A program made the translations under genes and the position numbers. From Stercorarius parasiticus (taxonomy: Eukaryota > Chordata > Aves > Charadriiformes > Stercorariidae), in assembly GCA_013396915.1 (NCBI GenBank), contig VWZL01001350.1, positions 96,461-160,460 of the forward strand: a stretch of 64,000 nt of DNA. Reading direction: 5' to 3'. The notes below the pieces were generated by a model. That model did no database searches, had not been told where the DNA came from, and saw only the letters and a program-made list of their open reading frames with translations. Below are positions 27,332 to 39,032 of this stretch, piece after piece; position 1 is the first letter of the stretch; each line of letters opens with the position of its first letter.

Positions 27332-27754
27332 NNNNNNNNNNNNNNNNNNNNNNNNNNNNNNNNNNNNNNNNNNNNNNNNNNNNNNNNNNNNNNNNNNNNN
27401 NNNNNNNNNNNNNNNNNNNNNNNNNNNNNNNNNNNNNNNNNNNNNNNNNNNNNNNNNNNNNNNNNNNNNNNNNNNNNNNNNNNNNNNNNNNNNNNNNNNN
27501 NNNNNNNNNNNNNNNNNNNNNNNNNNNNNNNNNNNNNNNNNNNNNNNNNNNNNNNNNNNNNNNNNNNNNNNNNNNNNNNNNNNNNNNNNNNNNNNNNNNN
27601 NNNNNNNNNNNNNNNNNNNNNNNNNNNNNNNNNNNNNNNNNNNNNNNNNNNNNNNNNNNNNNNNNNNNNNNNNNNNNNNNNNNNNNNNNNNNNNNNNNNN
27701 NNNNNNNNNNNNNNNNNNNNNNNNNNNNNNNNNNNNNNNNNNNNNNNNNNNNNN
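27332..27754. other. Assembly gap of 423 n
   Basis: An unbroken run of n falls in the middle of the CpG island. Very GC-rich promoter DNA is often missing from bird assemblies. The gap probably hides the core promoter, transcription start and 5' UTR. The true missing length is unknown. Confidence 0.99.
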
Positions 27755-27969
27755 GCCGAAACGGGGGAGGGTGAATGTTCCCGTCGCTACGGCGGCGGAG
27801 CAGGCTGGGTTCCCGGCTGAGAGGCGGCATAACCACACGGGTGTTGGGGTGCCCCGGTTCTGCGCCCCGGGGGACGCGCTCCGCCGGCGAAACCGAAGTC
27901 GGTCTGTAAAGCCCAGCGACACCCCGGCAGCTGGCGGCCGCCGTGTCTGGCCTCCGAATCTGCGTTTTA

Positions 27970-27978
27970 CCGGTGAGG
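27970..27978 (+). other. Donor-like splice motif on the divergent side
   Basis: CCG/GTGAGG, with GT at 27973-27974, on the plus strand in the right half of the CpG island. It could be the first donor of a divergent transcript, probably non-coding because no coding frame is recognisable. A match of this length can also be chance. Confidence 0.2.
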
Positions 27979-28080
27979 CCCGAAAACTGCCGTGGCAGCA
28001 AAACGCATAACTGCTATCGGGGCACCGCGTGCCAGTGACGGACCCCACGGAAACTCCTCCTGACGCCACCAACTCCGTTA

Positions 28081-28450
28081 GGATCCCCCAGCTTTCACCC
28101 GGGAATGACACCATTTTCCCGTTGCGCAGTTGTCTGTCGTGCTCAATTGTTTGACCAAGTGTCAAAAGCAAGGGGGATTCACAGCACAACTTCTATATTT
28201 AGCTTGAATTTTGCGATGCCTGTTGCAGACTGGGAGAAGTGTTTATTGCGTCTGTTCTACTAGACCAACTGGTCTCCTTGGAAAAACAAAATACTGCCAT
28301 TCCTGAAGGAAACAAAAATGAACTTAAATTGGTAGGGCTTCATAGCTACACCATGAGAATAGATGGGTTGGGTCAGACTGGAGTTCTTGCCCTGTGAATG
28401 GTGATAGCTATGGGGAGTGCTCTTTGCTGTTTCTCCTTATTCCTCTCATT
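28081..28450. other. Island flank, no feature seen
   Basis: GC content falls to background here. No gene or repeat recognised before the CR1 copy. Confidence 0.5.
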
Positions 28451-28705
28451 TCATAAAATCATAGGGTCATTTAGGTTGGAAAAGACCTTAAGATCATCAA
28501 GTCCAGCTGTAAACCTAACACTGCCAAGGCCACCACTAAACCATGTCCCTAAGTGCCACATCTACACATCTTTCAAATACCTCCGGGCATGGTGACTCAA
28601 CCACTTCCCTGGGCAGCCTGTTCCAGTGCTGTCAGTGAGAAATTGTTCCTAATATCCAATCTAAACTTCCCCTCGTGCAACTTGAGGCCATTTCCTTTCA
28701 TTTGT
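28451..28705 (-). mobile_element. CR1 LINE fragment, minus orientation
   Basis: The plus strand shows the degraded tail TCATAAAATCATAGGGTCAT, then TTGGAAAAGACCTTAAGATC and the reverse complement of the ORF2 C-terminal region (GGGCAGCCTGTTCCAG). Similarity is lost near 28705. It belongs to the same subfamily as the copy at 56721-57158, sharing the TAAACCATGTCCCTAAGTGC block. The coding part is broken. Confidence 0.9.
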
Positions 28706-30280
28706 TGTTCCCTGATTTCTCCCCCATTTACTTGCAAATCTTCCCCCATCTATTTGGGAAGGAAGAGGAGTATGTTGGGGGGGATGTCTTTTTTGGAAGG
28801 GAGGAGAGCTTTATTTAAGGGTGAGCATCTGGATAAAGATGCAGCATTAATAATAGTCACCAAAGAAGGAAGGTAAATCAGACAAGCATGAATACTTGCC
28901 AGCTCTCTCAGAAGTTGTGGCTCAGGAACACCCTGTACTAGAGATGGTATCACTGAGTTTAGTAATCCTCAATGGATTAGTCTTCAGTACATTTGTCCAG
29001 TCGCAGTTTGAACCTATGAGGAATGTGACTGTTCACCTCTCAGAAGCCATGAGTATGCATATAAAATTAACACTTTAAGGGAGAAGAAAACATGACCTTT
29101 ATTCATAGGTTTATACAAATAAGTAAAGTGTTCACAGCACCTTAGTCAATAACCCTTTTGGTTTCTTTCTACTTGCCAGTTTAACCAACTTCTCCAGTGA
29201 AACCTCTGATGTCCTATTTTCCACCCAGTGTATCCCATTCCTCTTTTTGTTTTTAGCTATTAGCAGTGGGGCACTGGGAGGATGCTCAGGAAATCTGGTC
29301 TGCAGCCACAGAGAGAGACATTACAGCTTTTATGAACAGACACCACACAGAGACCGTGAACGCACAGGGACTTCAAACCCTCCCACAGTAATTACAGCTG
29401 TACATGCTGGGTGCAAGTCCTTACTGGAACCTGTGGAACTCTCTGCCATAGAGATAGGTCAACATTAAACAAATCAGCACATGATCCATAGCCTTCCTCC
29501 ACTCCTCCCAAAGGTATTTTTGTCTGTTTAGTTTAACCCAGTTTCTACCACCCAGTTGGATGCTATTGAGATGTGATATGATTCTCTTTCCATATATTTT
29601 AGTTGCATAACAAAGAAGACAACAGTAATTATCTTTTCAGATTAAATGCTATTCCAAACAACCCAGATATCTCTGTTGTCAAAACTGCTTTCAATCACTT
29701 GCACAAACAAGTGGCTACCCTTTACCGTGTACCCAGGTTGATCGTTCATGGCAGCAGAGAGCAAAGCATCAACCTCTGGCATTGTGCTTAATTTCAACAT
29801 TGTTCTCAAAGTTGCAGAGCAAAGGATGACACATGGAAGAGTCCTACCTCGATACCAAATGAGCTTGGCAAGCAAAAGGTGAGATACTGAAGTAATGACC
29901 TAGAGAAAAAACCTCTGCAGGAGCAGTTTGCCTGCATATGAGATGAGATGGATCTTCTAAGTCCAGGAAAGAGAATGTGTTAGTAGAGCAGATAAGACAC
30001 TCAGGATGTCAAGCAACAATTTCCCATGTCGCACCCTTAGGAAGTTCACCAAATCTATGAACTCTAAAGTATTTCAAGACTTCTTTCCTAGCAAAGTTAT
30101 CTGAGTAAAAAGTCTTACTCCTTTTTTTTTGCTGCTCCTTCTTGTTGTCTTCTGCCAAGAGCTGTCTCTCTTAATCTCTTTGATGTTTGGGGAGAAGAAT
30201 ATAGTGTCTCCTATGCCTGAAAAGTACATAGTAAATCACAGGCATAACTTTATATACATGAAATTCTAATAATGACTGCA

Positions 30281-30313
30281 TTTTTTTGTTTTTGTTTTTG
30301 TTTTTTTTTTTAT
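30281..30313. repeat. T-rich simple repeat (TTTTTG)n/poly-T
   Basis: A low-complexity tract of TTTTTTTG, TTTTTG and a 12-base T run. It could be an old reversed A-tail, but no retroelement body is recognisable next to it. Confidence 0.8.
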
Positions 30314-31383
30314 TCTTATCTGAGGATGACTAATAAAAGTTTATCAACAGGAATCATTTCAAGCTGGCACAGAAGTTGACACCATCATTCTTTTTTATTT
30401 GAAGGCAGGCAAAGATAAAACATCCTGAAAGTGCACGCATGATTCACCTTGAACCAAACCAAGATTGTTGTAACAGGCAGTCATTCTTCTGTCTGAACCT
30501 CAAGGTTGGCACGTGAACCTACTGAAGCAGCTCCAGCAAGAATTATCAGATACCTACTGACGATATCAGCATATGATTTTTTCCCCCTGTCATTTGACTT
30601 TCAACATTGTTTTCTTTTTAATGTTTGGTTGTTTTACAGTCACTTCAGCTTCACTTCACTGCTTGCCACACGCTCTTCCTTCTCACCATCTTCTCTTTTT
30701 CTCTTCATACCCCTTCCTCATCAGTTCCCCCTTACTTTTGTCCCTTCAGACTCTGCTGTTAGCAAATGCCACCCACAGATTTAACAGCAGTTTTATGACC
30801 CATTGTAAAAGTTCTCCGCAGTTCATTCCTTTCTCTCTGTTCGTGCTCTGACTGTCTGTAAAATAGTAGGAGATGATCTTACAGTATGTCTCTAATGCCA
30901 AGTCCTGACTGGGACCTCTCAGCACCATTTTAATACACAGTAAGAATGGGGACAATTTAAGATGTTGACTATATCTCAGCTAAATGAAGTAACATTAGTG
31001 TTCCTTTACCAATCTCATTACTTTCTGTCCCATATCCTCCCTTCAGGTGACATCATAAGAAATGTTGGTATATTCAGTACCAGTGTTTAATTTTTGGTGA
31101 GACCTCTAGCACATCTGAATTTCTCTTCACCTGTTTTTTGCAGAAGAACTCAAGTACTTTATCATAAAAAGGACATCAATGGAATACTAAATATTCTTAT
31201 TTTGTGACATTAATTTTTCCAAAACAATTATTTATAAACTTAAAGTATGAAAAAGTAGGCTGCAGAGGAAGTGGATTTCTCTCCCAGACTTGCATTTGTT
31301 TTGCAGCACAGCATATGAAGACTGGGACAAAAATTATTTGTTCCATCTATTCAGTGATTTTTTAAATTTTTTTTTAGCAAATG

Positions 31384-31418
31384 GTTGTTTGCACAGCAGT
31401 TGTTTGCACAGCAGTTGT
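31384..31418 (+). repeat. 15-bp tandem duplication
   Basis: GTTGTTTGCACAGCA occurs twice with no mismatch (31384-31398 and 31399-31413), followed by a five-base partial third copy. Confidence 0.95.
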
Positions 31419-31682
31419 CTAGAGTGCTAATAACCTAGATTTTTAGGCTACATTATTTTTAATACTAGAGCACAGATACTTCAAATCTAGAGTACCCTAC
31501 ATAGCATCACTACAAAATGATGAAAGACACTAGAAGGTGGTGCCAGAAATGCTTGGATCAAGGCCATTGTGTTAAAATATATATCGCATACATCAGAATC
31601 TGCTTGTGTTGTGCTGGTGTACGTATTAGTATTGCTGTTGCATGCTGGAGGAAATATATCAAATGTGTTTAAGTGATCATTT

Positions 31683-31800
31683 ATTTCCCTGGTATTTATT
31701 ATTAGTATCACTGTGCAGTCTAGATGCCAATCACGAGTAGGGTCCCATTATGCTAAGGACTGTACAAACATAGGACATGCTGTATGTTGTGCAGTGGAAA
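31683..31800 (+). repeat. Probable ancient amniote interspersed repeat (SINE-like)
   Basis: The block TATTTATTATTAG, then GGGTCCCATTATGCTAAGGA and CTGTACAAACATAGGACA matches the pattern of an old element I know as abundant in turtle and crocodilian genomes (consensus resembling CCCATTGTGCTAGGYRCTGTACA). Boundaries are approximate. Family name and age are from memory. Confidence 0.5.
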
Positions 31801-34617
31801 GCAGGCCAAATGTAGCTCGGTTAACTGCAAATGAAGTATGTCTGGAGCCAGTGACGGTGCCGTTGCATCCTTGTAGCTTGCACCCAAACTAATTTTGTAG
31901 GGCTTATTAGTTTAAGGAGCATGGTCCACTGCTTCTGGGATTCATGTTGATTTCTTCAAACCACTGCAGAACACTTGGAGTAAGTCAGTGAGTGCTCTTT
32001 TTCCATGTTTTATCACCTGGGGACTGTAGAGTTGTAGACAGTTTGTAAGCTCTTTGCCTAGAATCTAAACAGAGTAACTGGATCCCCCGCAGGAGAAAGG
32101 GATTTGTGTACAAGCAAGTTTTAAGAACTGACTACAAAATTTGTTACCTCAGTTAAAAATAATTAATGTCCCTAATGTAATAGTAGTTATTTTTTATTAG
32201 TCATCTGAATCTGGACCGTCTCTCTTACATGTATCGGATATTATGCTTTAAATATTATTACAACTGTTTTATGTTCAACTGACTGTTCAGATTAAATCAT
32301 GAGTTGCAGTCACAGGCTCTGTAGTTTCCCCGACAATAATAGCACTTCTGTCATATGCTGCATGAATTGCTATTGACTAATTTTGTAGTTTTAGACATTT
32401 CTGGAAATGTTGCCCAAGCTTGTTCATTTATTAAAGTACATTGCTGCTGCTGCAAGGACAATCAAACAGAAGGAACTACAATTTGGAATAAGCCATGTGA
32501 CAAAGCGTGACCTAATTCAGCCTGCTATTACACTGTGTAACATAATGCTTAGGTGAGTACCTACAACATGGTAACACCACCGGTGTTAAAACTGCTTTTG
32601 TTCTTTCCTTACTTTTAACTAAAGCAGCTTAACTTGTACCGTGGTGGCGTGGACCTAGATGGCAGGCAAAGATCAACAAGATGGTGGTGCCTTCATTCCT
32701 CTGCCTGCATCCTTAGTAACAGCCCCAGGATTGGCTTAAGAACTACTGTATTAGCATCATTTTACTACAGGATTTACAGCACTAGAGAAGCACCAGTGGT
32801 TATCTAACGTGGTTGGCTAGCATCAGAAGACAGGAGAGAATCTGAGTCTGTAGTCACATCACATCTCAGAAAAAAATCTAGTCGTTCACTCCAGTCATGA
32901 GAGACTTAAGTCTGCTCTTAGCAGCCATTCTCTTACCTTTGTATTTAGCTTCTCAGTATCTGTTAGCTCATACCTGGAAGAAACTTCTGTCACTACAATC
33001 TCTTTTTAAAACCTGTATGCTCTTTACACATGTAAACACATTACTGTATAAAACATTATAATAAACCCACAAGGAAAGTCTGAGTTTAAGGTCTAGTCAA
33101 AACAATGAATTTATAGGCAAAGATACTTGTATAAAACTTTCAAATAATTTTGAATAATTATCCAAGCACAGAAAGAGCACAACTGTTCAGCTGATTCATG
33201 GATAGAATGAAGAACTGCACTATTAATACCATTTTACAAACTCAAAGACCAAGGGGAAAAAAATGGAAAAAAACCCCCTGAATATGCCGAAGGAAAGAAA
33301 AAGCCAAGACAAAAGACTTCATGATTGCAGAGAAAACCAAAAAATCTCTTCAATACTAACAGAACATTTCATGAGCAGTTTTCAAAACCTAAGAGGCTAA
33401 TTAGCTAGTGTGGAAGGAGCTACTAAAAAGCTTACAGGGTTTTTTTGTGGAATTTTTCATTTTCTGAATTCAATTTATTTTTTCTTACATGCAATTTTTG
33501 AAGCAATTATCTTTTCAAGCTCCATACTGACACTGGTAATATTCTTGATTTTTAATTAGGTTAAATTAGAACTTCCTTCATCTGGCCTGCACATGCACAT
33601 CATGTCCCCACTGGTCATTAAGGCAGAAACAGCATGAAAGCTGAAGTGGTGAACTACTTCTGAAGTATAGCCCAAAGTTCAAAGAAGCAGAATGAACTCT
33701 AGTTTTATAGCGGTAATCATGTTCTGCGTGTTGACAAGGCTGGAAGAAAAGGCAACCAACGTGATGTATTTTGCCCAAACAGATTTTTTTTTATCTTGTT
33801 GAGTGCTGCTAATCTTTAGCCACGGTTCCAGGTCATCTATTTGTCAAGTGCACCCATAACCTCCAAGGGGAGGACTTTGAGTTGGAGGGCAGGATCTCAG
33901 CCAGAAGAGCTCTGCAGCCCTTAAGCGCATTCAGGAACTAAAGCCAGTATCCTTCCCTGCTATGTGCTAAAACTGATTTCTGCAGTTCTCCAGGACCAAG
34001 ACTGAAGTGCTTTGGTTTTCTTACATAATAGCAGTTGAGATGTTGCTGTTTTAAAATTCTTCACAGATTTTGTTAGGCTTAGCCATACCTAATGCCATTT
34101 CGTAGATGTGAGGTGCAATTTGAAGGAAACCATGGGGTGTAAACTTGTCGAGGTGGGCATGAGCACTCTGTGGGAGAGCTGCTAGCTTCAAAGGGAGGAG
34201 CCCCTACAGCAGCTAGATGTTTAGAGAGAGATTACATTACTTCAGTGTTACTCTTCCTTTCCATTGTCCCATCTGGTGGAAACTATCCTCCGAAGTCATA
34301 ATTTGGCTGTTAATGCGTGACTGAACTGGATTTAGCAAGAGGATCTCCTGTCTTAAATCCGAAAGCAATGGTATCTCTTAGGTGAAGGTTCATGACAACT
34401 GTGAGTCAGATCATCTAATTAACTGTAGGAAGACCTTAACATAAGGTTAGCCAAGGTTAGAGAAGAGGGCTTCTAAGAGCTTCTCTCAGGCTGCGAAATA
34501 CAGACACAGTAACTGGTAGCTACTGTCTTGAGCAAAAGCGTCCCAAGGAGTACTGCACTTTTCCACCTAAACTTCCGAGCACGACAGTTACTCTGTGAAA
34601 GGTCCAAAATGATAGAA

Positions 34618-34652
34618 AACACACACACGTGTGTATCTATATATATATGTAT
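34618..34652. repeat. CA/TG palindrome and TA simple repeat
   Basis: ACACACACGTGTGT is followed by CTATATATATATGT. Low-complexity and self-complementary, probably a former microsatellite. Confidence 0.75.
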
Positions 34653-35060
34653 TATATTCATTTACATAGTTACACCCTCCACTCTTATCTAGGTACCTTA
34701 ATCGTATCTATTCCAAATAGTCTAGGAGTCATTCTAGGTCTTGCCTTCCCTTGCCCCAAATCACATGGTTATTAAAAAATCGTAAGACTCTCAATAAGAC
34801 TTCCCATATGACTTGACTCATAAAACTTGGCAATACCACCATATGCTCACCCATTCAAGCTAAGTCAAAACCCATGAGGTAATACGCTAAGAGCGCCAGG
34901 GATTTGCAAGGCTCTGCAAGTCCCCCAGATGAACATGAACTTTTTAGTTGTGAAGTGAGTGCAAAATACACATGTAAATTAGAACTCAGAGCAGTTAGTT
35001 TATTTTTTTTAGTTTGTGTCCATTTACAAACGTATTTTCTAGACCATTCTAGTCTACTCT

Positions 35061-35120
35061 GACAAAACTACCTTTATTTGTAATCTAATACACAAACCTA
35101 CCTTTATTTGTAAAATCAAA
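35061..35120 (+). repeat. 30-bp imperfect tandem duplication
   Basis: Two adjacent 30-bp units share the core CTACCTTTATTTGTAA and match at 24 of 30 positions. The rest of the unit has diverged, so the duplication is old. Confidence 0.85.
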
Positions 35121-38100
35121 CCTATATTGAACACAAGAAGACAGAGTAAGTGCATATTCCTAAAGATGTACATTAGTATATTAAAGAACAATGTTCAGCA
35201 ATATATATTCAAATAAAATGTCTTGAATTTAATAATTCAATATTTTAATTGGACCTTGTGGTAGAGTGATACCTTGTGGTGAAGAAAGATGGCCAACTTT
35301 CTCCATCTTTTATTTAAAATACAAGAAAATGTGAAGGGAAGATTAAGATTATGACATTCACATTCTATCACCTATTCTTCAGAGAACATACCAACAATAC
35401 ATTTTACATCTAGTCATTACAGCTACAGGAGTAAATTAAGGCCTGAGTGTCTAAATACCATTTGCATCTTTCGATGCATCTACCGTAAGTGAGAGGGCGA
35501 GATCCACAGCAGAAGAGACCGCCTCATATCCCCTGTTCCCCTGTAGCCACAGAGATTGTGAGGTACAATTAGCATGATCATTCGGAGAAGTGTTTCAGTA
35601 TACTAAAAAATGCCTTTAGGACAAGGCTCGGTTTACATTTTAGTTTTCCACTATGCCAGGCAGTTTTGCACTTCATTTTCCCTTTCAAGCTTTAGTTGTA
35701 CTATGTTGTGCTGCTTATTTATTGAAACGATGTTTTCAATATATTCCTGTCAGGCTTGTAGAAGTCTTTGACACACTCCAAATGAGCAGTAGCACAATTA
35801 CACTGAAATATTTTCAGTGATAATAACATCAGCAATATTTAGAGATTTTAGAGCTACAGGTGTACTGCAGGAATTAGCATTATTCCTCAAAGTAAATGAA
35901 ACTCCACTAATATCTGGTTTTCCAGAAATCACTCTTGGATCAAGCTCCACGTTTTCCGTTTGTAAAAAGTTCAACCATTTGATGAAGTTTCGCTTGTCTG
36001 CAAACAGACAGCTGGCTTTTTTTTTCCCACTGGAAAAAAGTGATAACAGCTAATAGACAAAGGCTTTTGTTTGTTTGCTACAAAACAGCTGCTTCTAATC
36101 TACCTTGGACTCACACTGGTATTGCAGTATCAAGGAGGATGTAAGCAAACAAACAGGAGGACAATGAGATCCTGAAGGGCAGATTTCCAGCACCAGAAAA
36201 CCCACTAGTAGTGGATTCAGATGCAATCTGATGCAATAGCAATGGAGTTCACTGCAGTCATTTATTATATGGTCCTTTAGCTCCAAATGTGCAGAATAGT
36301 TTTCTACTGAGCCTGCATAATTGCATTGCAGGAGATATCTGGGACTCCTGGAAATGCTGGCAGCTGGGATTGTTTTCTTCCAAACTAGCACGTGAGGCTC
36401 TTAAAATTCAGAAAGGCATTTTGTTATTTTTCACAGTGTTCAAATTCTACTTGTTTATTCATGACTGTCCAGGGCAAAAGGGTAAAGACAAAGGCTCTGT
36501 CAGTAATAAACCCTCCATCACTATCTGCAGTCCTGTCCCTGATGACCAGGCTGTGTCACAGAAACCCAGCTAGCTGACACTGCAGCACCCGTCTCTCATT
36601 TCAATCCCCTGCCTGCCTGCCTCCCCCTCCTTATTCATCACAGATCTAGAGCTGGAAGGATAGAAATTGAGGGGAAGCCAATATTTCCTCACACTTAATC
36701 TGTGTGTCCAGAGACAGTATACACTCTGGCCATGCTGTTAATCTCTAAATCCTCTAAACAGATAAAGCTTTCTAGAGAAGCTGCTGTAGACACCGAAGAG
36801 AAGATAAAACTCACTTGGTTGCTTCCTTGGAAGACTTCAACTTCCTAGCCTGAATGTGGACGTAAAGCACAGGAACAAATCCCTGTCTTGGTCTGGCAAT
36901 TTCTTCCCGTAGGAGGAGATAAAACATGCTGAAAATTGGGGCAGAACTATAAAACTTCATTCCAACAATCTGGGATATCAAGAAACCTATCAAGACAACC
37001 TCCAGGTTGGCGGCTGTTTGCAGTGAATGTGCTGGCTTCTCCTGGCCAGGCTGGCTACAGACATGGCGCTTGTCGCTCTAAGGATTAAAATGTCCTTGAC
37101 AAAGGAAAGGTTACTGAGAGGTCCACGTATTGCTGCAACTTTTCTGTGGACTCTAAAACTCTGCTCATTAGTTAGAAATTCTCGCTCTTCCCACCAGGAG
37201 CACAGAGAAGTGGAACGTATCACATATATTTCAGTTTGCTGCCTTCTTGAACTACCCATTAAACACACCCAGACTAAAGTCTCACTTTCATTCAGTACAG
37301 GCAATTCTGCATAGCATAGTCCAGCCCAGCTGTAAGATGTAGTTAGCTCTGTGACAATTTGTGACATTTAGGCTTTGCCAGAAAAGAAAAAAGGAAGGTC
37401 AAGAATAATACAAGATTGGAGTGCTGCTGACAGGACTTCCACAGGAGCTGGCACAAACTGGCACTAAATCAAGTGATAACCTTTTGACTCTGCTACAGTT
37501 ATCATCAGTGACCTTGAGAAAAACCGAAGCCTTTCTGAGTCTCAGTTTCCAAGATAAAGAATGAGGTAATGCTCCTTTGCCCACCATTTCCGTTGATGGT
37601 GGATGTCTCATTGCATGAATACACAGTGCCCATAGCTCAAGGATTCTGATTTCAAGTGTGCTATCATGTGTATAGTAAACTGAATTAAAGAACTGCCTCT
37701 GTAAGAGACGAGTACGATCATGAAATGTACGTCTGGAAATTCAGCAGGCTCTTAGTGTAACTCATTAGTAGGAAACCTATTCATCTGCTTTCTTTTCAAA
37801 AAGACGAGGACAGTGCAAAAGCAAAAGGCGCATCCATGAAGATTCACAGAGTAGGGATGCAAATATCCTGCATTAAGATAAGGCCTCTGATTCATTTTAC
37901 TGCTGCCATTAAGTTTCATTTCTTGGGAAATGCTCCCCATGTATACATGTGTACTAAACACCTGGAAATCTCTTGAGTGAAATTTATAGCTGCTAGTGCA
38001 AATTGCTTGCAAATTAGGTTTCGTTGGAATTTCAAGCTCTCCCCACCCCCCCTTTATTTTCCTTCCTCCAAGAAACCCTCCAGCCTCCATAAGGAACATG

Positions 38101-39008
38101 CAAACATTTTTGATATACATATACATGAATGCATAATTTATATGTTAAGGGAAAAAGTACTTTAAACTGCAGTGCATTCAAAAGTGAATAAATGTTAGGA
38201 ATGGATGCACATAACAGCCTTCATTCTGTCTTTGTGCTTGTTCATTACATAGCGTCTTCCAAATAATAAATGGGTATTTATGCTCCCACTGTTCTTCTTG
38301 GGTGACTAGCAGATAATATTCCCAGCGTCAAATGGTTTATTTTTTAAACCTGTTGCTAACCTGTTCAACAGACTGCTTGGAAGCTATATGTCGGGGGTAG
38401 AAACCCCTTGACTAATAATTATAATTAAGTAATGAAGATTATGTCACTATATCTGGTGATCTGGCAGGTAAGGGAATACATGAAAGAATGAAATATATAA
38501 AGATGAGCCAGTCTAGAAGATATGCATCCCATAGTCTTCAGGGTATTCACTAATAAAATTACTGAATGACTTGTAATTATATTTTGTAAGCTAAGGGAGA
38601 GCCAGAATCATATCTAAGGAATTTGAAATGAAAAGATGGACTGATTAATTTTTTTGTTATATATAAAGAAATACTAGTAATTACAATTTGCTAAACATAT
38701 CTTGAACTATAATAAACTTTATCAAGGTAATAAATAAGAAAATCTATATGTATCTACACCAGTGAGGACTAATAACAAGAAGTCAAAGGATGCAGATGCA
38801 AAGGCGTATGACACCTTATTAATTTTAGTTCAGAATTTGATCAGATAGCTATTAGATACAGCTATAAAATCTTATAGGACTTACTTTAGGAGTCATGGAG
38901 AGAGTCAACAGGAACATAAGTTTGAGATCCCTCTCCAGTGAGGCAGTATAATGATAAACAGTAAAATCCAAACCTGCCTACTTAAAGATGAAGAAAGCCT
39001 TCAATAGA

Positions 39009-39032
39009 AAATAAATAAATAAATAAATAAAT
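39009..39032 (+). repeat. Microsatellite (AAAT)6
   Basis: Six perfect AAAT units, preceded by one extra A. A likely polymorphic marker. Confidence 0.97.

Larger units (their letters stand above)
26660..28080. promoter_or_regulatory. CpG island promoter
   Basis: A sharp change to GC-rich, CpG-dense DNA in an otherwise AT-rich window marks a vertebrate CpG-island promoter. It has GC boxes (27007-27014 and 27130-27137), no obvious TATA box in the visible part, and a candidate first coding exon on the minus strand at 27147-27225. The likely transcription start lies in or near the gap at 27332-27754, so the core promoter is probably not visible. The right flank is also CpG-rich and carries a donor-like CCG/GTGAGG at 27970-27978 on the plus strand, so divergent transcription is possible. 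Confidence 0.9.
28706..31682. other. Non-coding intergenic or upstream DNA
   Basis: No gene recognised. There is a T-rich simple repeat at 30281-30313. Pyrimidine-rich stretches around 30560-30760 create long but meaningless open frames. Confidence 0.5.
31801..39008. other. Non-coding intergenic or upstream DNA
   Basis: No gene recognised. Minor features are a palindromic ACACACACGTGTGT next to a TA run at about 34618-34652 and a 30-bp imperfect tandem duplication at 35061-35120. The open frames seen do not resemble known proteins. Confidence 0.5.

Noticed and set aside
26808..28189. Very long minus-strand frames across the gap
   Set aside because: They are open only because the 423 n have no stop codons. 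They do not show continuous coding sequence.
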